A stretch of DNA of 64,000 bases from Lacrimispora saccharolytica (lineage in GTDB: Bacteria; Bacillota; Clostridia; Lachnospirales; Lachnospiraceae). The notes beneath the pieces were generated by a model. It saw only the letters and a list, made by a program, of their open reading frames with translations. It had not been told where the DNA came from and did not search any database. Below, piece by piece: positions 1 through 8,788 of the stretch (within the stretch, counting starts at the first letter, position 1; every line of letters begins with the position of its first letter). The position numbers and the translations under genes are program-made. Where the stretch lies: NCBI GenBank assembly GCA_016899975.1, contig JACJJN010000011.1, positions 1 to 64,000 on the forward strand, in the 5' to 3' direction.

Positions 1-106
1 AACTGCTACTTTTTTTGAAAAAAAGTGGTGGAAACATGTACCTGGGGCTAGCCGTCGCGCCAGCGACTTGGTACAATAGAAAAAATATATGTAAAGCGGT
101 GGTGGG

Positions 107-1903
107 ATGGAGAGTATAAAAAAAAGAATTGGCAATCTGTCTATGTTTCGGAAAATATTTTTCACCCTGGTTTTTCTGATGGCTGTTGTATGTATTATCT
201 ATCTTATGAATCTCCAGCATTTGGTTGAGCAGTATAATACCAGACTGTACCAGGTTACGGCAAGAAGCCTTAGAACAGCAACCTCATCCATGGAGGAAGA
301 ATTGAGAAAAATCGCAACATTGTCAACAGACACAGCTATGGATAAGGTGATACAGGGAAAGATCCCGATTATGAAAGATATGGAGCAGACGAGCAAACAG
401 GGAACTGCCAGAAGAGAGATCTATGAGACGATGTATCAGTATTATTACAGAAACGAGTATGTTACGTCCATCGCCCTCTATTTAGATGATACTGTGATCC
501 GTATGGGAGAGAAGGATTCAATTTCTGACAGTGAATATGAGAATCTGAGGGAAAAAGCGGTGGAGGCACAGGGAAGGATTGTGTGGCAGTATGACGAATC
601 CAATGCAAACAAAATTGCCTGCGTACGCCAGGTGCGGGAAGCGAAAGACCTTCGTCTGACAGATTTGGGAATTCTATTTATTTATGTGGATTTGGAAAGT
701 CTGGTGATAGATTGTCTGGATGAGGCAGGTTATAGTGAAGAAGAGGGAGAATTTGCCCTGTTTGACAGCCAGGATACTACAATTTATACCCAGAGGGATG
801 TATCCGATGACTTGTATCAAAAAATTGTTCGTCATGAAGATAACAGTTATCTGATAGAAAAAGTAGGAGATACTGAGGAATTTATTATCAGTGGCCAGAT
901 GTTTAACGGAAACAACTGGAAATATGTGTATTTTCAGGATTACAATCAGCTTTTTGAGAAAATGAATCAGATAAAAGTTACCACGGTACTTATTACCGTG
1001 TTGGTTTGTGTGCTGGCGGTTATGGCGGCGCAGATTGTTTTGAGCAGTATCTTCCGTCATATGGATTTTCTGATCGAAAAAATAGAGGCTTTCGGGTCCG
1101 GAAAAGCCATTGACTCCAGAAAATTTCCAAATTACAGTGAAAGAGGAGATGAGATCGGAAAACTGCATCAGGCATTTGATGAGATGACTTACAGTGTAAA
1201 AAGGCTTCGTGATGAAAATTACGATAAGCAGATTTTGCTGAGAGAAGCGGAGATCAAGATGCTGGAACAACAGATCAATCCGCATTTTCTGTATAATACA
1301 CTGGATTCTATCAACTGGATGGCGCAGTGCTATCATGCCGATGACATTAGTCAAATGGCGAGATCATTAGGGAACATTTTCCGGATATCAATATCAGAAA
1401 AAAGAGAATTGATTCTGTTGGATGAAGAACTGAGTCTGCTGGATAATTATATTCAAATTCAGAAAATACGATTTAAGGACAAGCTTGAGTTTCAGATTAT
1501 TAAACCTGATGGGATGGACGAGTTGTATATACCGAAACTTTGTATTCAGCCATTGGTTGAGAATGCATTGAAATATGCGTTGGAATGTAACGATGAAGTA
1601 TGTGTGATTCAGGTACTTATAAAAAAAGAAGAGAAATACTATAGAATCCAGATTTCAAACACTGGTTCAGAATTTGATCAGGATCTTCTGGAAAAGCTGA
1701 AACAGCATATTGTGATTCCGCAGGGAACCGGAGTAGGCATCATGAATATTGATTCCAGACTGAGATTGATTTACGGCACAGATTATGGATTGCGTTTTAG
1801 AAATGAAGATGGAAAAGCTATTGTGGAATTGAGAATACCATTTGCAAAATCTGGTAAAGCAGAAAGGGATGAGGGGAATGCTGCGTTTAATGATTGTGGA
1901 TGA
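107..1903 (+). CDS. YesM-type sensor histidine kinase
   Basis: Membrane sensor kinase of the LytS/YesM class, 598 aa. A first membrane segment lies near residues 17-37, then an extracellular sensing region of about 250 residues, then a second membrane segment near 293-317. A HAMP-like linker follows. The His-kinase motif QQINPHFLYNTLDSI is present with the phospho-accepting His at about 393, and the ATP-binding N box reads LVENALKYAL near 483. The next gene is its response regulator, whose start lies inside the last 26 bases of this gene. By family knowledge such pairs sense an external sugar and control the adjacent ABC importer; the ligand here is inferred, not visible. A GGTGG ribosome site precedes the ATG. 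Confidence 0.93.
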   Translation: MESIKKRIGNLSMFRKIFFTLVFLMAVVCIIYLMNLQHLVEQYNTRLYQVTARSLRTATSSMEEELRKIATLSTDTAMDKVIQGKIPIMKDMEQTSKQGTARREIYETMYQYYYRNEYVTSIALYLDDTVIRMGEKDSISDSEYENLREKAVEAQGRIVWQYDESNANKIACVRQVREAKDLRLTDLGILFIYVDLESLVIDCLDEAGYSEEEGEFALFDSQDTTIYTQRDVSDDLYQKIVRHEDNSYLIEKVGDTEEFIISGQMFNGNNWKYVYFQDYNQLFEKMNQIKVTTVLITVLVCVLAVMAAQIVLSSIFRHMDFLIEKIEAFGSGKAIDSRKFPNYSERGDEIGKLHQAFDEMTYSVKRLRDENYDKQILLREAEIKMLEQQINPHFLYNTLDSINWMAQCYHADDISQMARSLGNIFRISISEKRELILLDEELSLLDNYIQIQKIRFKDKLEFQIIKPDGMDELYIPKLCIQPLVENALKYALECNDEVCVIQVLIKKEEKYYRIQISNTGSEFDQDLLEKLKQHIVIPQGTGVGIMNIDSRLRLIYGTDYGLRFRNEDGKAIVELRIPFAKSGKAERDEGNAAFNDCG

Positions 1904-3362
1904 TGAGGAAATCATCAGAAATGCCATTGCATCACTGATCGATTATCCATCGATTGGATATGAACTGGTAGCCACAGCCAGAAATGGAATAGAAGCGTAT
2001 AATATTATTTGTGATGAGTACCTGGATGTGGTAATTACTGATATTCGTATGCCTGGATTAAATGGCTTGGAACTGGTAGAGAGAGCTGTAAAGACGGATG
2101 AAAAACTGGAATTTGTTATTCTGTCAGGATACAGTGAATTTGAATATGCCAAACAGGCTATGAGATTCGGAGTGAAGCATTACATATTGAAACCAACCGA
2201 CAGAAATCAGCTGATTGAAGCTTTAGTGGATATCAGGCAGAAAAGAGAGGAACGGATCCAGAAATCTCTGGCGGAGCGTGCTCTTATGTTAAAAACTCTT
2301 CAGTATCCGATTGAGCGAGCTTTTTTGATTGAAGGGCTCCAGTCTTCCAGCGTAGCGAATGCCATCAGTAAATACCAGGAGGTCTTGAATCTTCCGGATA
2401 AAGAGTGCAGCGCATTGTTTTGCCATTTCATTGAAGAAAAAGACCGTATGAAAGTGATTTTGCATATGAATGCCCTTTTTGAGTCTTTAGGGGTCCGGCG
2501 CCTGCTTTCCACAATTGCGGTTACAGGAAGCCTGATTTTTGTTACGTCTTTTTTGAGTGTAGCTGTTCAGGAAAAAATCAAGGAAAATGTCAGAGAGTGG
2601 TCTGAGGACGTGGGAATCCTGGAAATCGGTGTGGTGGCAATGCAGGAAGACACGCTGGATCTGTTGCTGGAAAAGATTTTTCATAAAATATCCAGATATC
2701 GGGAGATCTGTTTAGTCGCACAGGAGGGAACATCGTATAAAGTTCAGAATAAGATCAATACAGACTGGCAGATGGAAAAGCTTCAGCATGCATTGGAAGA
2801 GGGCGATGACGTCTCTGATATCCTTGAACCGATCTTCACAAAGAACGGAATAGAGATTACTGAGGCAAAAAATATCGCTTTGGATATCTATATGCATTTT
2901 AATGGAATGAATGGTTTAGAATCCATAGAAGAGGCATGTGACTTCTTTCGGGAAATTTATTCCAGTGAGGAAGAGAGTGAAATTCAGAGACAGCTCTGTT
3001 CCGTACTGAAAAAAAGTGATTCTGTCAATGAAAAGAAAAATAATATCCGTCTTTTGAAAGAGTACGTGAAAGGGCATCTGGACTCGGAAACCCTGTCTTT
3101 GAAATGGCTGGCAGAGAATTATCTGTTTGTCAATGTACAATATCTGAGCCGTCAGTTTGTCAAGGAGGAAGGGGAACGCTTTTCCGATTATCTCACCCGC
3201 AAGCGGATGGAGGAGGCAAAGCGTCTGATGGGAATCTACCGCCAGGATCGGATCAAGGATATTGCCAAGGCTGTTGGGTTTGGTAATAATCCTCAATACT
3301 TTAGCCAGGTATTTAAAAAGTATACGGGATATTCACCAAAAGAATACATGGAAAAAAGGTAA
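1878..3362 (+). CDS. YesN-type response regulator with AraC DNA-binding domain
   Basis: Response regulator of 494 aa. The receiver domain covers about residues 1-120, with the acidic pair VDDEE near the start, phospho-acceptor Asp55 in VVITDIRMPG and the switch Lys in ILKPTD. A long middle region of no clear family follows. The C-terminal 100 residues form an AraC/XylS helix-turn-helix pair ending in FKKYTGYSPKEY. The frame is open from 1842, but ATG 1878 is preferred because GAGGGGA lies just upstream and the protein then begins MLRLMIVDDEE. It is coupled to the kinase by a 26-bp overlap. The likely target is the promoter of the binding-protein gene at 3511. Confidence 0.92.
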   Translation: MLRLMIVDDEEIIRNAIASLIDYPSIGYELVATARNGIEAYNIICDEYLDVVITDIRMPGLNGLELVERAVKTDEKLEFVILSGYSEFEYAKQAMRFGVKHYILKPTDRNQLIEALVDIRQKREERIQKSLAERALMLKTLQYPIERAFLIEGLQSSSVANAISKYQEVLNLPDKECSALFCHFIEEKDRMKVILHMNALFESLGVRRLLSTIAVTGSLIFVTSFLSVAVQEKIKENVREWSEDVGILEIGVVAMQEDTLDLLLEKIFHKISRYREICLVAQEGTSYKVQNKINTDWQMEKLQHALEEGDDVSDILEPIFTKNGIEITEAKNIALDIYMHFNGMNGLESIEEACDFFREIYSSEEESEIQRQLCSVLKKSDSVNEKKNNIRLLKEYVKGHLDSETLSLKWLAENYLFVNVQYLSRQFVKEEGERFSDYLTRKRMEEAKRLMGIYRQDRIKDIAKAVGFGNNPQYFSQVFKKYTGYSPKEYMEKR

Positions 3363-3391
3363 AAATATAAAAAAGATACAGAAAAATAAAA

Positions 3392-3439
3392 GATAATCGA
3401 TTTTTCAAGTCGCTTTTTTGACATGAAAAGTCGATTATT
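3392..3439. promoter_or_regulatory. 16-bp-arm inverted repeat upstream of the sugar importer
   Basis: Arms 3392-3407 and 3424-3439 are complementary over 15 of 16 positions, counting one G-T pair. They are separated by 16 bases. No U-run follows, so a simple terminator for the regulator gene is not the best reading. A TATAAT -10 box lies 27 bp downstream. The repeat may be an operator for the YesN-type regulator or a processing hairpin. Confidence 0.5.
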
Positions 3440-3443
3440 TTCA

Positions 3444-3472
3444 TTTATGGGGAAACGATGGGCAGATATAAT
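3444..3472 (+). promoter_or_regulatory. Probable promoter of the sugar importer operon
   Basis: A perfect TATAAT is at 3467-3472, 38 bp before the binding-protein start codon. The matching -35 position (3444-3449, TTTATG) is poor. A good -10 with a weak -35 suits an activator-dependent promoter, in line with the AraC-type regulator upstream. The activator dependence is inferred. Confidence 0.5.
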
Positions 3473-3510
3473 GATGTTATCAAAAATAAAGTTACGAAGG
3501 AGGTAACAAA

Positions 3511-4821
3511 ATGAAAAGAAAATGGACGGCGATTGCGATGTCATTGGTAACGGTAGCAAGTTTATCTTTGACAGCATGCGGAGGCGGAGGCGGCAATGCA
3601 GCCAGCGGATCCAGTGCATCGAGCGAGGCGGACGGCAAAACAACGTTGAAGCTTTGCTGGTGGGGCAATCAGGTGCGAAATGATGCAACCCAGGAAGCGG
3701 TAAATCTGTATATGGAGCAGAATCCGGACATTAACATCGAAGTGGAGTTTATGGATTGGACAGGATACTGGGATAAACTTTCCACGGTTGCGGCAGGAGG
3801 AAATCTTCCGGATATCATTCAGATGGATTATGCATATCTGAAGAGATACCAGGAAAGCAATCAGTTGGCGAATCTGGACGAGTTTATTGAGAATGGTACG
3901 ATTGATACTTCCAAATTCCAGGAAGGCGTAGTGGAAAGTGGATCGGTAGATGGAAGCTGCTATGCAATCAGCCTGGGAATCCAGCCGCCATGTATGGTAT
4001 ATGATAAAGCAATCGTAGAAGAAGCGGGTGTTGAAATTCCGGAGTATCCGACCTGGGAAGAACTGTATGACATTGGACAGACAATTTATGAGAAAACCGG
4101 CGTGTCTACCTGTCTTGACCCGTCAATGAATACGATGCTGCTGCTTGCAAGATCTTACGGCGGATATATCTATGACGATCTGGCAGAGGGAGACAGCAAA
4201 GCAGTCCAGAAACATATGGAATATGTAGAAAAATTCAGCCAGGCAGAATTTTGTATTTCACCGGAACTGTGGGCTGAAAAAGATGCTGCAAACGTAGATA
4301 CCAAACCAATCGTTGATCAGACCACATGGAACGATTTCCCGTTTGCCTGCCAGATGCCGACCATCGCGACGGCAGCAGGAAGAGAGATGGGAATGTGTAT
4401 GCATCCGAAGCCAGCAGACGCAACAGCGGAGCAGAATTACCTGAAACCGTCGATGTTCTTCTCTATCGCTGAGACATCTGAACACAAAGAAGAAGCAGCG
4501 AAATTCATCGACTGGTTCTCCAACGATGTAGAATGCAACAAAATCCTGAAAGGTGAACGTGGTGTTCCGGTTAACACAGATGTTGCGGAGGCAATTTCCG
4601 CCGATCTGGATGACAATACCAAGAGAGTGTTTGAGTACACCGAAGAGGCAGGACAGATGACTTCTCCTATCGATCCGCCGGAACCGACCAGCGCAAGCGA
4701 GATCAGTCAGCTTCTGGAGACGATCACAGAGGGCATCATGTACGGAGAAATCACCGCTGAAGAAGCAACAGACCAGTTTATGTCAGGAACTGCCGAGATT
4801 CTGCAGGAAGCAGCCGAATAA
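3511..4821 (+). CDS. Sugar ABC transporter substrate-binding lipoprotein
   Basis: Family 1 extracellular solute-binding protein, 436 aa. The signal peptide ends in the lipobox LTAC with Cys23 as the lipidation site, followed by a Gly/Ser/Ala-rich linker. The body has the usual opening TLKLCWWGNQVRNDATQEAV and GNLPDIIQMDYAYL. It should be anchored outside the membrane and deliver an oligosaccharide to the two permeases that follow. AAGGAGG lies 9 bases before the ATG. The downstream beta-mannosidase makes a manno-oligosaccharide or similar glycoside the likely substrate (inference). Confidence 0.94.
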   Translation: MKRKWTAIAMSLVTVASLSLTACGGGGGNAASGSSASSEADGKTTLKLCWWGNQVRNDATQEAVNLYMEQNPDINIEVEFMDWTGYWDKLSTVAAGGNLPDIIQMDYAYLKRYQESNQLANLDEFIENGTIDTSKFQEGVVESGSVDGSCYAISLGIQPPCMVYDKAIVEEAGVEIPEYPTWEELYDIGQTIYEKTGVSTCLDPSMNTMLLLARSYGGYIYDDLAEGDSKAVQKHMEYVEKFSQAEFCISPELWAEKDAANVDTKPIVDQTTWNDFPFACQMPTIATAAGREMGMCMHPKPADATAEQNYLKPSMFFSIAETSEHKEEAAKFIDWFSNDVECNKILKGERGVPVNTDVAEAISADLDDNTKRVFEYTEEAGQMTSPIDPPEPTSASEISQLLETITEGIMYGEITAEEATDQFMSGTAEILQEAAE

Positions 4822-4854
4822 CAATCATTAAATCAAATGTCGGAGGGAACGCAA

Positions 4855-5766
4855 GTGAAAAAACAGAATACTCCTAAAAAGACATTTGGGCAGAGATTGA
4901 ACCAGGAAGGAGTGGCAGGATATATTCTTGTCCTGCCCTTCATCTTTGGTTTCCTGGCTTTCACTGCAATACCAATGGCAATGTCTTTAGGATTTTCATT
5001 TACAGAGTATAATATCCTGGAAACACCGGAATTCATAGGGTTTGAGAATTACATTGATATGTTCCAGGATCCTAAATTTGTTAATACGTTTCTCGTAACT
5101 ATTAGGTACGTAATCTTTTCTGTTCCGCTGAGACTGCTGATGGCTTTGATGATTGCGATGCTTCTGGTAAAAAGCACAAAGCTGTCCGGATTTTACAGGG
5201 CGGTGTTTTATCTTCCGTCCATCATTGGATCCAGTGTAGCGGTAGCGGTTCTTTGGAAAAAAATGTTTGAGAGCAATGGTGTAATCAACGGGCTGCTGGG
5301 ACTTGTGGGGCTTCCGGATGATACAGCCTGGCTCGGAGGAGAAAAAACTGCGATGTTTACGCTGATCGTGCTGGCTGTCTGGCAGTTTGGATCTTCGATG
5401 CTGATTTTCCTTGCAGGCTTGAAGCAGATCCCCGTTTCTCTTTATGAGGCGGCGACAGTCGATGGAGCCAACGGCGTAAAAAAATTCTTTAAAATCACGC
5501 TGCCTCTGCTTACGCCGACGATTTTCTTCAATCTGATCAATCAGCTGATCAGTGGTTTTATGGCTTTTACGCAGAGTTATGTAATTACGCAGGGCAAGCC
5601 AAGAGAAAGTACACTCTTCTATTCAGTTTATCTGTATCAGAATTCCTTTACATATGGAAAACTTGGATACGGTTGTGCTATGGCATGGTTTATGACTATT
5701 TTTGTAGGACTTCTTACCCTGCTGATTTTCAAAACACAGAACAAGTGGGTATATTACGAATCATAG
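4855..5766 (+). CDS. Sugar ABC transporter permease, MalF type
   Basis: Inner-membrane permease of the CUT1 class, about 303 aa with six predicted membrane spans. The EAA loop reads YEAATVDGANGVKKFFKITL, which contacts the ATPase. An ATG exists at 4837, but GGAGG (4842-4846) lies inside the reading frame from that ATG and is correctly spaced for GTG 4855, so GTG is the better start. It follows the binding protein by a short gap. No ATPase gene is present in the cluster, so a shared MsmK-type ATPase encoded elsewhere is expected, as is common for CUT1 systems in Firmicutes. Confidence 0.92.
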   Translation: MKKQNTPKKTFGQRLNQEGVAGYILVLPFIFGFLAFTAIPMAMSLGFSFTEYNILETPEFIGFENYIDMFQDPKFVNTFLVTIRYVIFSVPLRLLMALMIAMLLVKSTKLSGFYRAVFYLPSIIGSSVAVAVLWKKMFESNGVINGLLGLVGLPDDTAWLGGEKTAMFTLIVLAVWQFGSSMLIFLAGLKQIPVSLYEAATVDGANGVKKFFKITLPLLTPTIFFNLINQLISGFMAFTQSYVITQGKPRESTLFYSVYLYQNSFTYGKLGYGCAMAWFMTIFVGLLTLLIFKTQNKWVYYES

Positions 5767-5776
5767 AGGTGGCAGG

Positions 5777-6628
5777 ATGAAAAGTTATAAGACGAAAAAA
5801 ATTGTGGTAAATACAGTTTATCATATATTTACCTTTGTTCTGGCATTGGTAATGATCTATCCCGTTGTATGGATGGTCATGAGTTCTTTTAAGGAAACGG
5901 AAGATGTCATCCGCACAGCGACAGATCTTATTCCGGATCACTTTACTTTAGAGAACTATGTGACCGGATGGAAGGGATTTGCCGGAATTGGGTTTGGTAC
6001 ATTTTTTAAGAACTCTTTTATCATTGCGGGTGTCGGCACGATCGGAGCGGTTCTGTCGTCAGCTGTTGTTGCTTACGGTTTTGCAAGGTGCAATTTTAAG
6101 GGAAAAGGTTTCTGGTTTTCCTGTATGCTTCTTTCTATGATGCTTCCGTTTCAGATTATTATGATTCCGCAGTACATTTTGTTTAACAATCTTGGCTGGG
6201 TGGGAACTTTTCTCCCGCTGATCGTTCCAGCATTTTTTGGAGGAGCTTTCTTTATCTTCCTGAATATTCAGTTTATCAAGGGAATTCCGATGGATCTGGA
6301 TGAGGCAGCTAAGATTGACGGATGCAGCATTTACGGGATTTTTGTCAGAATCATATTGCCTTTGATCAAACCGTCCCTGGTGACCAGTGCAATTTTCTCG
6401 TTCATGTGGAAATGGGATGATTTCCTGGCCAGTTTGATCTACCTGACGAATCCGTTGACTTATCCAGTCAGCTATGCATTGAAAATGTTTTCCGATCCTT
6501 CTTCGGGATCTGACTGGGGTGCGATCTTTGCAATGGCAACCTTGTCGCTGCTTCCAATTTTCTTTATCTTCCTTACCATGCAGAAATATCTGGTGGAAGG
6601 AATCGCATCGACAGGAATGAAGGGATGA
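5777..6628 (+). CDS. Sugar ABC transporter permease, MalG type
   Basis: Second CUT1 permease, 283 aa, six predicted membrane spans. The EAA loop is LDEAAKIDGCSIYGIFVRIILP near residues 175-195. It pairs with the MalF-type permease directly upstream (10-bp gap, GAGGTGG ribosome site). The C-terminal KYLVEGIASTGMKG is the usual MalG ending. Confidence 0.93.
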   Translation: MKSYKTKKIVVNTVYHIFTFVLALVMIYPVVWMVMSSFKETEDVIRTATDLIPDHFTLENYVTGWKGFAGIGFGTFFKNSFIIAGVGTIGAVLSSAVVAYGFARCNFKGKGFWFSCMLLSMMLPFQIIMIPQYILFNNLGWVGTFLPLIVPAFFGGAFFIFLNIQFIKGIPMDLDEAAKIDGCSIYGIFVRIILPLIKPSLVTSAIFSFMWKWDDFLASLIYLTNPLTYPVSYALKMFSDPSSGSDWGAIFAMATLSLLPIFFIFLTMQKYLVEGIASTGMKG

Positions 6629-6653
6629 CCTTCGCGGAAAAGAACATTGATAT

Positions 6654-6708
6654 TCCCCGTTTTCTTCGTATATAGTTTTTTCATATTGTATACGGATGAA
6701 AATGGGGA
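6654..6708. repeat. Long intercistronic hairpin between importer and catabolic genes
   Basis: Bases 6654-6664 pair with 6698-6708 (11 bp, one G-T), then 6667-6672 pair with 6689-6694 (6 bp), closing a 16-base loop. No U-run follows. The hairpin separates the transporter genes from the oxidoreductase gene 40 bp downstream. It may slow mRNA decay or lower expression of the downstream genes, as intercistronic hairpins in sugar operons can do. That role is inferred. Confidence 0.5.
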
Positions 6709-6747
6709 GTTTGTGTATAAGAACAGAGAAACAGGAGGAATAAAACA

Positions 6748-7902
6748 ATGGAACAGATCAGATTAGGAATTATCGGAGTGGGAAATATGGGAACAACCCA
6801 TTGCCTGAATATCGCTACCGGAAAGCTCCCGGAATTTGTTCTCACGGCAGTTGCAGACAGAAGAGAGAGCAGAAGAAACTGGGCGAAAGAGCGTCTGGGT
6901 GATGAGGTTGCCATCTATGAGGAAGGAAAGGATTTGATCGCATCCGGAAAATGCGATGCAGTATTGATCGCAGTGCCTCATTATCAGCATCCGGAACTGG
7001 CTATTCTCGCGCTGGAACACAATCTTCATGTGATGAGCGAAAAACCTGCCGGTGTGTATACAAAACAGGTACGTGAAATGAACGAGGCTGCGGAAAAATC
7101 TGACCGGGTATTTGGTATGATGTTCAATCAGAGAACCAACTGCGTTTACAGAAAAATGAAAGAAATCGTATCTCAGAAAGAGATGGGAGAAATTAAGAGA
7201 ATCAACTGGATTGTTACGGACTGGTACAGGACACAGTCTTATTACGATTCCGGAAGCTGGAGAGCTACCTGGGATGGAGAAGGCGGCGGTGTACTGCTGA
7301 ATCAGTGTCCGCATAATCTGGACTTGCTGCAGTGGATCGGAGGCATGCCAAGCAAGATCAGAGCGTTCTGCCATGAAGGAAAATGGCATGATATCGAGGT
7401 GGAGGACGATGTAACCGCATATCTGGAATATCCAAACGGCGCTACAGGTGTGTTTGTCACCACAACTGCCGATACACCGGGAACCAATCGCTTTGAGATC
7501 ACCATGGAAATGGGCAAGCTGGTATGTGAGAACGGAAAACTGACGTTATACAAACTGGCACAAAACGAAAGAGAATTCTGCAAGACGGCAAAAGGCGGAT
7601 TTGATCAGCCGGAGTATGAGGTCATCGAGGTTGAGACCGATGGAATGAACGAGCAGCATGTTGGTGTCATGAAAGCTTTTGCCGGCGCGATTCTGAGAGG
7701 TGAGCCGCTGGTTGCTGAGGGAAAAGAGGGAATCAGAGGCCTGATGATCTCCAATGCGATGCATTTGTCCAGCTGGCTGGATCAGACGATCGAACTTCCG
7801 GTGGATGAGGAAGTATTTCTGGAAGAACTCAACAAACGAAGAAAAACTTCAAAGAAAAAAGAAGAAGCGGATATCACGTTTACGACAGAAGGGACATATT
7901 GA
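6748..7902 (+). CDS. Gfo/Idh/MocA family oxidoreductase
   Basis: NAD(P)-dependent sugar or inositol-type dehydrogenase, 384 aa. The N-terminal Rossmann motif is GIIGVGNMGTTH. The family signature EKPAGVYTKQV with its catalytic Lys is near residue 96. The HDIEVEDDVTAYLEYPNGATG segment begins the C-terminal substrate domain. AGGAGG precedes the ATG. The exact substrate cannot be read from sequence. Its place between the importer and a sugar isomerase-like gene suggests oxidation of a sugar released from the imported glycoside. Confidence 0.92.
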   Translation: MEQIRLGIIGVGNMGTTHCLNIATGKLPEFVLTAVADRRESRRNWAKERLGDEVAIYEEGKDLIASGKCDAVLIAVPHYQHPELAILALEHNLHVMSEKPAGVYTKQVREMNEAAEKSDRVFGMMFNQRTNCVYRKMKEIVSQKEMGEIKRINWIVTDWYRTQSYYDSGSWRATWDGEGGGVLLNQCPHNLDLLQWIGGMPSKIRAFCHEGKWHDIEVEDDVTAYLEYPNGATGVFVTTTADTPGTNRFEITMEMGKLVCENGKLTLYKLAQNEREFCKTAKGGFDQPEYEVIEVETDGMNEQHVGVMKAFAGAILRGEPLVAEGKEGIRGLMISNAMHLSSWLDQTIELPVDEEVFLEELNKRRKTSKKKEEADITFTTEGTY

Positions 7903-7914
7903 GGGGGTAGAGAA

Positions 7915-8763
7915 ATGTTTAAGGGAATTACAATTTCAGGCTTTGCAGATGAATTGGATGAAAATATTGAAAAACAGATTCAGGGATTCCAGGAACTTGG
8001 CATTACGCATATGGAAATCCGTGAAGTCAATGGAAAAAATCTGCTTCAGTATTCCCTGGAAGAGGCGAAAACATTCAAGGAGATGCTGGATGCCGGTGGA
8101 ATCAAGGTTTCTTCCATTGGTTCTCCGATTGGAAAAATAAAAATTACGGACGCGTTTGAACCCCATTTTGAAGCATTTCAGCATGCCGTTGAGATTGCCA
8201 AAATCATGGAAACAAAATATATCAGAATGTTCAGCTTTTTTATGCCGGAAGGCGATCCTGCCCTGTATCGGGACGAGGTGATGCGGCGTCTGGAACGTAT
8301 GGCGGATTACGCGTGTGAACGGGATGTTATCCTGCTTCATGAAAATGAAAAAGATATCTATGGTGACATCGCACCAAGGTGCCTGGACATTATGAAGAAC
8401 TTTTATGGAGATCATTTTCAGGCAGTCTTTGATTTTGCAAATTTCGTGCAGTGCAAACAGGATACCTGGGAAGCATACGAAATGCTGGAACCATACATTG
8501 CCTATGTCCATATCAAGGATGCTTTGTGGAAAGACAGAAGCGTGGTACCGGCAGGATATGGAGACGGAAATGTAAAGAAGATCCTGCGCGTTTTGAAGGA
8601 GAAGGGATATCAGGGATTTTTGTCTCTGGAACCGCATCTTTCTGAGTTCGAACATTTTGATCAGCTGGAGCACAGCCGTTTCCGGGAGAGGGAAACTGTG
8701 AACAGAGCTGAGAGATTTGCGGTGGCGCATGAAGCATTGACTCAGATCATCGAGGAGATTTAA
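7915..8763 (+). CDS. Sugar phosphate isomerase/epimerase family protein (TIM barrel)
   Basis: AP-endonuclease-2-like TIM-barrel protein of 282 aa, a family that includes IolE, IolH and related sugar or keto-inositol isomerases. Metal-binding residues are visible in LLHENEKDIYGD, VFDFANFVQ and YVHIKDAL. It starts 12 bp after the oxidoreductase gene with GAGGGGG as ribosome site. Such isomerase and Gfo/Idh/MocA pairs often act in one pathway. The reaction here is not determined. Confidence 0.88.
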   Translation: MFKGITISGFADELDENIEKQIQGFQELGITHMEIREVNGKNLLQYSLEEAKTFKEMLDAGGIKVSSIGSPIGKIKITDAFEPHFEAFQHAVEIAKIMETKYIRMFSFFMPEGDPALYRDEVMRRLERMADYACERDVILLHENEKDIYGDIAPRCLDIMKNFYGDHFQAVFDFANFVQCKQDTWEAYEMLEPYIAYVHIKDALWKDRSVVPAGYGDGNVKKILRVLKEKGYQGFLSLEPHLSEFEHFDQLEHSRFRERETVNRAERFAVAHEALTQIIEEI

Positions 8764-8788
8764 AGGGAGACGTATTGGGAGGAACAAC

